A model generated the notes under the pieces. It saw only the letters and a program-made list of their open reading frames with translations, did no database searches and was not told where the DNA came from. A stretch of 64,000 nt of DNA from Microbacterium sp. W4I4 (GTDB lineage Bacteria; Actinomycetota; Actinomycetes; Actinomycetales; Microbacteriaceae), in assembly GCF_030816235.1 (NCBI RefSeq), contig NZ_JAUSXT010000001.1, forward strand, positions 1,426,001 to 1,490,000, read 5' to 3'. Made by a program: the position numbers and the translations under genes. Positions 58,778-64,000 of this stretch are shown one piece after another (the first letter of the stretch is position 1; the number at the start of each line of letters is the position of its first letter).

Positions 58778-59673
58778 TCGCCCGATCCGCGCGCTCGCGT
58801 GACCACGGCCCGCACCGACTGCAGCGCCACGTGCAGCAGTCCCCATCCGGCGATCCGCAGGGCATAGCCGCGCTCGCCCCGTCGCACGGCGGTGATGAAC
58901 TCACCGAGGTTCTCCGCGGCCGCATAGCGGCGAAAGGCCGCTCGGTGCCGGCGCAGCATCCGGGTCAGCCGCTGATCCGATCGAGCGCTGTCGAGCAGGT
59001 CGGCGAGTACCCGCCGGTTCGCCTCTCGACCAGCCAGGCCGCGCTGAGTGACGTTTCCGCGGTGCCTCCGATATCCGACCAGCTGACGGTCGACGCACGC
59101 GATCTCGCCGCGCTGCAGCAGGCGCTGGATCAGGTCGTTGTCCTCGGCGGGTTCCATCGCGCTGCGGCAGCCGTCGACGGCCAGATAGGCAGTGCGACGG
59201 ATCAGCAGCGTCGTGATGCGCGGCGGAATCGCGTCGTACGCGATCATCTGCGCGGACGATGCCTGCGGGGCACCCCATCCCGATCCGAACGTCACTCCCT
59301 CGGCATCCATGTACCAGCCTCCGGTGCAGGCGGCGATCGCGTCGGGCATCGCATCGAGCGCCCTCAGCTGCTCCTCGATGCGCTCCGGATGCCAGACATC
59401 GTCGTCGTCGAGGTAGGCGATCCAGTCCCCGGTCGCGGCGACGGCGCCGTTGTTGCGCCCGACGGACAATCCCGAGGGCTCCTGCCGCAGGTATCCGAGT
59501 CCGAGCCGCTCGGCGACGCCACCGAGACCCGGTGCGGGAGAGCCGTCATCGACGAGCACGATCTCGTGCACGGGGACTGTCTGCGCCCGCACCGATGCGA
59601 TCGCCGCATCGAGGTACTCCCCACCACGATTCGTGGGGACGATCACCGTCACCCTGGGCTCCGTCATCCCCAC
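58735..59673 (-). CDS. Glycosyltransferase family 2 protein
   Basis: A 312-residue GT-A enzyme. It reads VTVIVPTNRGGEYLDAAIASVRAQTVPVHEIVLVDDGSP, then GLSVGRNNGAVAATGDWIAYLDDDDVWHPERIEEQL, with the DDD metal-binding motif. EPAEDNDLIQRLLQRGEIACVDRQLVGYRRHRGNVTQ follows. The start is ATG 59673 or 59667. It is convergent with the fucosyltransferase-like gene and divergent from the next GT2 gene. Confidence 0.92.
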   Translation of the reverse strand: MGMTEPRVTVIVPTNRGGEYLDAAIASVRAQTVPVHEIVLVDDGSPAPGLGGVAERLGLGYLRQEPSGLSVGRNNGAVAATGDWIAYLDDDDVWHPERIEEQLRALDAMPDAIAACTGGWYMDAEGVTFGSGWGAPQASSAQMIAYDAIPPRITTLLIRRTAYLAVDGCRSAMEPAEDNDLIQRLLQRGEIACVDRQLVGYRRHRGNVTQRGLAGREANRRVLADLLDSARSDQRLTRMLRRHRAAFRRYAAAENLGEFITAVRRGERGYALRIAGWGLLHVALQSVRAVVTRARGSGDQPKPSSAVQAGSS

Positions 59674-59732
59674 ACCTTTCGGCCGCCTGCCGCGAGCCTA
59701 TCGCCCGGCGCCGCCCAACTAGGCTGAGCGGC

Positions 59733-60680
59733 ATGCCAGACCCGCTTCTGACCGTGTGCGTCGTCACCTATGAGCGCACCGCGTTCCTGGTGAGGTGCCT
59801 CGCCTCGCTCGCGGCGCACGCCGGCGATGTCGAGGTCGTCGTGGTCGATGCGTCCGCCCGCGACGACCGCGCCGCCGCGGAGACGGCCTTCCCTGGAGCG
59901 CAGTACGTGCACCGCCCTGATCTGGCCGGCTGGATGACACGCTCTCGCAACGCGGCGCTGCTGCACGTGCACGGCGACGTCGTCGCGTTCCTCGACGACG
60001 ACGTCGTGATCTCCGAAGGCTGGCAAAGCGGACTTCTCGCGGCCTTCGCGGCGACGCCTGCGCCGGATGCTGTGGCGGGCCGCACTCGCAACCTCCAGCC
60101 CGGCGAGGAGACATACGAGCTTCCGATCGGCAGGCTGCGCGAGGACGGCACCCTGACCGCCGGGTTCGCGTCTCTGCCCGCTGGACCGGTGCCGGTGGAT
60201 CACGGGATCGGGGCGAACATGTCGTTCCGCCGCGAGATGATCGCCCGACTGGGTGGATTCCGCGACGACTACCCCGGTACCGCGATGCGCGAGGACACCG
60301 ACATGTTCCTCCGGGTGAAGCAGCTGGGCGGGCTCACCGTGTTCGCTCCGGACGCCGTCGTCGATCACCTGCCGGCACCGCACGTGAAGGGCCGCCGTTT
60401 CGACACCCGATACAAGCTCTACGGCCGCCGCAACCATCTGGTGCTGCTCGCGCGCCATGCGGGTCTGGGATCGCGCTTGGTGCGTCGCTGGATCGCGGCC
60501 GATCTGCGCGCGGTCGGCGCGGCCGGCGGCCTGGGTCGTCGGATGCAGCGTCTGGGCGTCACCGTTCCCGGCATCCTCTGGGGCATCGGGGCCGCGTTGC
60601 GTCAGGCGCGTCCGGCCCCGCTGGCTCCGGAGCGCCAGGGCCCGGCGGCGGATGCCATCCGCCTGGCCCTCAGGCGCTGA
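59733..60680 (+). CDS. Glycosyltransferase family 2 protein
   Basis: A 315-residue GT-A enzyme. It reads LLTVCVVTYERTAFLVRCLASLAAHAGDVEVVVVDAS, then SRNAALLHVHGDVVAFLDDDVVISEGWQSGLLAAF, GANMSFRREMIARLGGF and REDTDMFLRVKQLGG. The C-terminal ~90 residues are basic and amphipathic and may touch the membrane. The ATG at 59733 lies seven bases after TAGGCT, so the transcript is probably leaderless. Confidence 0.92.
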   Translation: MPDPLLTVCVVTYERTAFLVRCLASLAAHAGDVEVVVVDASARDDRAAAETAFPGAQYVHRPDLAGWMTRSRNAALLHVHGDVVAFLDDDVVISEGWQSGLLAAFAATPAPDAVAGRTRNLQPGEETYELPIGRLREDGTLTAGFASLPAGPVPVDHGIGANMSFRREMIARLGGFRDDYPGTAMREDTDMFLRVKQLGGLTVFAPDAVVDHLPAPHVKGRRFDTRYKLYGRRNHLVLLARHAGLGSRLVRRWIAADLRAVGAAGGLGRRMQRLGVTVPGILWGIGAALRQARPAPLAPERQGPAADAIRLALRR

Positions 60681-60742
60681 ACCGGGCCGCGACGCACGAT
60701 CGACGCGCCCCTAGACTGTGAGGCACAGCGAGGGGAGCGCGG

Positions 60743-61588
60743 ATGCAGGGGACGCTGGGGATCGTCATCCCGGTGTGGAACACCGAGGGCGAGTTCCTCG
60801 ATGAGTGCATCGCCTCCGTGCGTGCTCAGACACTCGAATGCGTGGTCGTGATCGTCGACGACGGCTCGACGAATCCGTCCACGCTCGACGCGCTCGCGCG
60901 TTTCGAACAGCAGGGTCTTCGGGTGATCCGTCACCCCGAGAATCGCGGCACGAGCAGGGCGCTCGACACCGGTGCTGCCGCCCTCGACACCGACTACCTC
61001 ATGCCGCTGGGCAGCGACGATCGCATCCTTCCGACCTTCGCGGCGAACGTCGTGCGCGAGCTCGATTCGGATCCCGAAGCGGGAATCGTCTCCGTCGACC
61101 TGCGGTTCTTCGGGCGGGCCACAGGCGTGCAGCGACTGCCCGAGGTGAACGGCGTCGCAGACCTGCTCTTCGGCAACATCATCCCGGGCGCATCCGCGTT
61201 CCGCCGCAGCGACTGGGTGGCTCTGAACGGGTTCGCCCCGGGTCTGCGTCTGGGGCAGGACTGGGAGTTCTGGGTGCGCCTGCTGGCAACCGGCAAGAAG
61301 GCGCATGTCGTGCACGAGCCGTTGTACGAGTACCGCCGTCACAGCGGTCAGGCCACTGCACGCACGCCGTACGGCGACCGGATCGCTCTCAGCCTGGACG
61401 TCGTGCGGATGAACGCCGACATCTGGGGCGCGCATGTCGAGGAGATCATGGCCCGGTACTGGAAGGTCGATGCCGAGCGGCAGAGCCAGGCCGACCGACT
61501 CGAGGTGCTCGAGCGCCGCTACGGCGCGGTGAACCGGCTGCTCGGGCGGATGGCGCGCTTGGCACGACCGAGCCGACGATCGTCATGA
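60743..61588 (+). CDS. Glycosyltransferase family 2 protein
   Basis: A 281-residue GT-A enzyme: LGIVIPVWNTEGEFLDECIASVRAQTLECVVVIVDDGSTNPSTL, then RGTSRALDTGAAALDTDYLMPLGSDDRILP, SAFRRSDWVALNGFAPGLRLGQDWEFWVRLL and YEYRRHSGQATA. SDD replaces the more usual DDD. The ATG at 60743 has GGGGAG upstream, and a TAGACT -10 lies at about 60713. It overlaps the next gene by 4 bp. Confidence 0.92.
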   Translation: MQGTLGIVIPVWNTEGEFLDECIASVRAQTLECVVVIVDDGSTNPSTLDALARFEQQGLRVIRHPENRGTSRALDTGAAALDTDYLMPLGSDDRILPTFAANVVRELDSDPEAGIVSVDLRFFGRATGVQRLPEVNGVADLLFGNIIPGASAFRRSDWVALNGFAPGLRLGQDWEFWVRLLATGKKAHVVHEPLYEYRRHSGQATARTPYGDRIALSLDVVRMNADIWGAHVEEIMARYWKVDAERQSQADRLEVLERRYGAVNRLLGRMARLARPSRRSS

Positions 61589-62646
61589 GCAGCCCTCGTC
61601 TGAGCATCGCCACGATCGCGACGACCACGCCGATGGGCGCGCAGGCGTATGAGCAGCAGATTGTGAGCCGGATGCCGACGGCGCTGGCCGAGGTCACGTC
61701 GACGCCGTGGCGCACGCGACAGCTGGTGGTGCGTTCGCTGCGATCGCCCCTGGCCGGCACGCGGCGGCTGCCGATAGGCTACCTGTCTCGGGCATCGGCT
61801 GCGGTGCGTCGGGAGGCAGGACGGATGCTGTTCGCCGGCGACACCGTCTCGCATCGGATGGGCCTCGAGCTGCCGCCGTCGCCGCACGCAGACGTCGTGA
61901 CGCTGCATGATGTGGTGGCCTGGCGGTTCACGGACGAGTCCGCGCCGGTGCCCGCCGCCGTCGAGGAGCTTCGGCGAGCGGCTGCGGTGATCTGCGTCTC
62001 GGAGTTCAGCGCCCGCGAGGCGGTCGAGGTGCTCGGCATCCCGCAGCCGCAGGTCGTGCACAACGGGGTCGACCCCCGCTACTTCGACGCCGCTCCGCTG
62101 CTCGACGAAGAACTCGCCGCACTCGGACTGCACCGCCCGTACGTGCTCCACGTGGGCGGCGCGGCTGAGCGGAAGAATCTTGCCGGACTGGCTGCGGCGT
62201 GGCCGCGCGTGCGGGCCGAGCGCCCGGAGCTCACTCTCGCGCTGGCCGGTCCACCGCATCCGCGTCGGACCGCGCTCTTCGAGGGGATGCCGGGTGTGGT
62301 TCTGCTCGGACGCGTGGCCGATGAGGCGATGCCGGGTCTGGTCGCGTCGGCGAGTGCGATGGCCGTCCCCTCGCTCTACGAGGGCTTCGGACTGCCGGTG
62401 CTCGAGGCGATGGCGGCGCACACTCCAGCGGTGGTCGCGAACACGAGCAGCCTCACAGAGGTGGCCGCGGGCCATGCGCTGCTGGTCGAACCGGATGGAG
62501 ACTCGATCGCATCCGGCCTGCTCGAGGCGACCTCCGGCGACTCCGCCCTCTCCGCGTTGGTGCGCGACGCCCGGGCGCATGCCGGCGAGTTCACCTGGGA
62601 GCGCAGCGCGCTGGGACATGCCAGGGTCTGGGAGTCGCTGCGATGA
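61585..62646 (+). CDS. Glycosyltransferase family 4 protein
   Basis: A 353-residue GT-B enzyme resembling mannosyltransferases of the WbaZ/MtfB type. It contains VTLHDVVAWRFTDESAPVPAAVEELRRAAAVICVSEFSAREAVEVLG, VHNGVDPRYFD, LHVGGAAERKNLAGLAAAWP and MAVPSLYEGFGLPVLEAMAAHTPAVVANTSSLTEVAAG with the E-GFGLP-E motif. The ATG at 61585 overlaps the previous stop; its own stop overlaps the PP-loop gene by 4 bp. Confidence 0.93.
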   Translation: MSSPRLSIATIATTTPMGAQAYEQQIVSRMPTALAEVTSTPWRTRQLVVRSLRSPLAGTRRLPIGYLSRASAAVRREAGRMLFAGDTVSHRMGLELPPSPHADVVTLHDVVAWRFTDESAPVPAAVEELRRAAAVICVSEFSAREAVEVLGIPQPQVVHNGVDPRYFDAAPLLDEELAALGLHRPYVLHVGGAAERKNLAGLAAAWPRVRAERPELTLALAGPPHPRRTALFEGMPGVVLLGRVADEAMPGLVASASAMAVPSLYEGFGLPVLEAMAAHTPAVVANTSSLTEVAAGHALLVEPDGDSIASGLLEATSGDSALSALVRDARAHAGEFTWERSALGHARVWESLR

Positions 62647-63860
62647 CCCGCATTCACGAGGCCGACGTGATGGAGACCTCACCGCCGCGACGCGACGAGA
62701 TCGACGGCCGGGTGAGGGTGACCACGGACGTCGGCGGCCGCGCGCCTCTGTGGTTCTCGGTCGACGAGCTGTTCGGCGACCTGGTGAGCGATCGCGCCGA
62801 TCACGTCCTGATCGCCCTGCTCATGCCCGCCATGAAGGAAGGGCTCGATCTGCATGTGGGCGGCACGGTGAGCGACAGCCTGCTGCACTACGCGAATGCC
62901 GACCTGCAGCGGCTGCTGCGGATGGAGCATCCTGATCTGTCCGTCATCCAGGTGACGGCCGACGCGCCGGTCGCTCCCGCGCCGAGAGCGGCCGGTGTCG
63001 CCACGGGCTTCTCGGGCGGGGTGGATTCGTTCTCCTCGCTCGCGGAGTACCTCTGGGGCGACGATGTGCCGCAGTCGCTGCGGGTGACGCATCTGCTGAA
63101 CAACAACGTGGGCGCGCACGGCCATGGCAGCATCGCCGATGAGCTCTGGCATCGTCGCCGCGAGCCGCTGGCGCGGATCGCCGACGAGCTGGGCCTGCCG
63201 TTCGTCACGGTGGACAGCAACCTCGACGAGCACTACCCGCGCATCGGGTTCATCGAGTCCGTCACCATGCGCAATGCGGCCGTGCCGCACCTGCTCGGCG
63301 CCGGCATCGGCCATCTGCATCTCGCCTCGGCGATCCCGTTCCCGTACGTGCGGGTGGACGACACCGGCGAGATCGCCCGCATCGACACGATGCTGGTGCC
63401 GCTGCTGTCCACCGCTGCGGTGACGATCGCCTCGGCGAACTCAGGACTCACCCGCGTGCAGAAGACCCTGTCGCTGATCGGTCGACCCGAGTCGCAGCAC
63501 CTCGATGTGTGCACCGACGGCGACCCGGCTCGGACCCGCAACTGCTCGGCGTGTTCGAAGTGCATGCGCACGATGCTGACGTTCGAGATCGCCGGGCACC
63601 TGCAGGAGTACTGCCCGGGAACGTTCTCGTACGAGCGCTATGCCGAGCGGAGAGACGCTTTCGTCGCGAAGGTGCTGTCATCCGACGACCCGTACCACCG
63701 GGAGATCCGCGCCTACGCGACCGAGGTCGGGTGGCAGTGGGATGCGGCCGACCGTCGTCGAGCAGCGCTGGAGGCCGCGCGCACTGCAGCCTCGCGCGCG
63801 ATTCGAAGCGCCGCCCGGATGCCGCTGCTGCGGTCGCTGCGCCAGCGACTGAAGGGCTGA
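62643..63860 (+). CDS. PP-loop ATP pyrophosphatase-like protein
   Basis: A 405-residue protein. SGGVDSFSSLAEYL near residue 123 is a PP-loop for ATP, as in QueC and asparagine synthetase-type enzymes. A Cys cluster RNCSACSKCMRTM lies near residue 303 and could bind zinc. The N-terminal ~100 residues have no recognised domain. Such proteins occur in surface-polysaccharide loci, possibly modifying a sugar or amino-sugar by adenylation. Co-translated with the GT4 gene upstream. Exact reaction unknown. Confidence 0.78.
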   Translation: MTRIHEADVMETSPPRRDEIDGRVRVTTDVGGRAPLWFSVDELFGDLVSDRADHVLIALLMPAMKEGLDLHVGGTVSDSLLHYANADLQRLLRMEHPDLSVIQVTADAPVAPAPRAAGVATGFSGGVDSFSSLAEYLWGDDVPQSLRVTHLLNNNVGAHGHGSIADELWHRRREPLARIADELGLPFVTVDSNLDEHYPRIGFIESVTMRNAAVPHLLGAGIGHLHLASAIPFPYVRVDDTGEIARIDTMLVPLLSTAAVTIASANSGLTRVQKTLSLIGRPESQHLDVCTDGDPARTRNCSACSKCMRTMLTFEIAGHLQEYCPGTFSYERYAERRDAFVAKVLSSDDPYHREIRAYATEVGWQWDAADRRRAALEAARTAASRAIRSAARMPLLRSLRQRLKG

Positions 63861-63882
63861 GCCGGTTGACGCGCTGAGACGA

Positions 63883-64000
63883 TCAGCCCCCGAGCAGGGC
63901 GCGCACGGCTGCCACGGGGAAGGCGCCGATCGCGGATGCCATGACGCCATCGAGCGCATCCTCCAGCGAGTCGCTCAGCCGCGTGACCACCGCCGGATCG
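63883..64000 (-). CDS. C-terminus of a minus-strand gene cut by the window edge
   Basis: The minus-strand frame is open from base 64000 to a TGA at 63883-63885. It gives 38 residues ending DALDGVMASAIGAFPVAAVRALLGG, and the base composition and codon use match real genes. It is convergent with the PP-loop gene, with a 22-bp gap. Too little is visible to name a family. Confidence 0.55.
   Translation of the reverse strand, partial: DPAVVTRLSDSLEDALDGVMASAIGAFPVAAVRALLGG

Noticed and set aside
40900..60740. GGGGAG before many polysaccharide genes as a regulator site
   Set aside because: It sits 4-12 bp before start codons and fits an ordinary Shine-Dalgarno sequence.

Overview
This is high-GC actinobacterial DNA. 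The coding style (GTG starts, dense ATGA/TGATG overlaps, TAGGCT-type -10 boxes just before start codons, very frequent GGATGC/GCATCC words) and the gene content point to Microbacteriaceae, most likely Microbacterium or a close relative. This placement is inferred from the sequence only. No tRNA, rRNA, CRISPR array, prophage or insertion sequence was seen.

Layout. (1) 1-3474, minus strand: a truncated membrane protein, a DUF4190-like membrane protein, then tsaD, rimI and tsaB. (2) 3537-29333: a nearly complete flagellar island. fliW, flgL, flgK and flgN lie on the minus strand. On the plus strand are a FliA/WhiG-type sigma factor, flagellin, fliD, fliS, a FliT-position gene, flgB, flgC, fliE, fliF-fliK, flgD, flgE, flbD, motA, motB, fliM-fliR, flhB, flhA and csrA. 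(3) 29357-31293, minus: tsaE, alr (frameshifted as read) and acpS. The flagellar island therefore lies between tsaE and tsaB, which are usually neighbours. (4) 31345-37865: an ArsR/SRPBCC pair with a clear operator, an AbiEi/DUF559-like nuclease gene between palindromic elements, glmS, a small Tat-exported protein, coaA and a low-molecular-weight tyrosine phosphatase. (5) 37787-63860: a surface-polysaccharide locus. It has a Wzz/BY-kinase, an HprK-like kinase, two PqqD-like proteins, signal peptidase I, an initiating sugar transferase, a DUF4012 protein, a MauE/redoxin protein, a nucleotidyltransferase, nine glycosyltransferase genes, a PglK-like ABC flippase, a second Tat-exported protein and a PP-loop protein. 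A second palindrome-flanked AbiEi-like gene sits inside this locus. A minus-strand gene is cut by the right edge.

Regulation visible in the sequence. Five promoters in the flagellar island share a CTTAC-N15-GCCGATAG layout (the -35 or -10 is degenerate in some). Three of their leaders (flagellin, flgB, flbD-motAB) carry a GGA motif in a hairpin loop and a second copy at the ribosome binding site or start codon. With csrA and fliW at opposite ends of the island, this suggests a FliA plus CsrA/FliW circuit. A large palindrome lies between the divergent flgN and sigma genes.

The most unusual structure is a set of five palindromic elements that share one grammar: two direct copies of a short unit 19 nt apart, a loop, then two inverted copies 19 nt apart. 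Unit sequences differ between loci. At two loci, elements of one sequence type lie on both sides of a gene for a two-domain AbiEi/PD-(D/E)XK-like protein.
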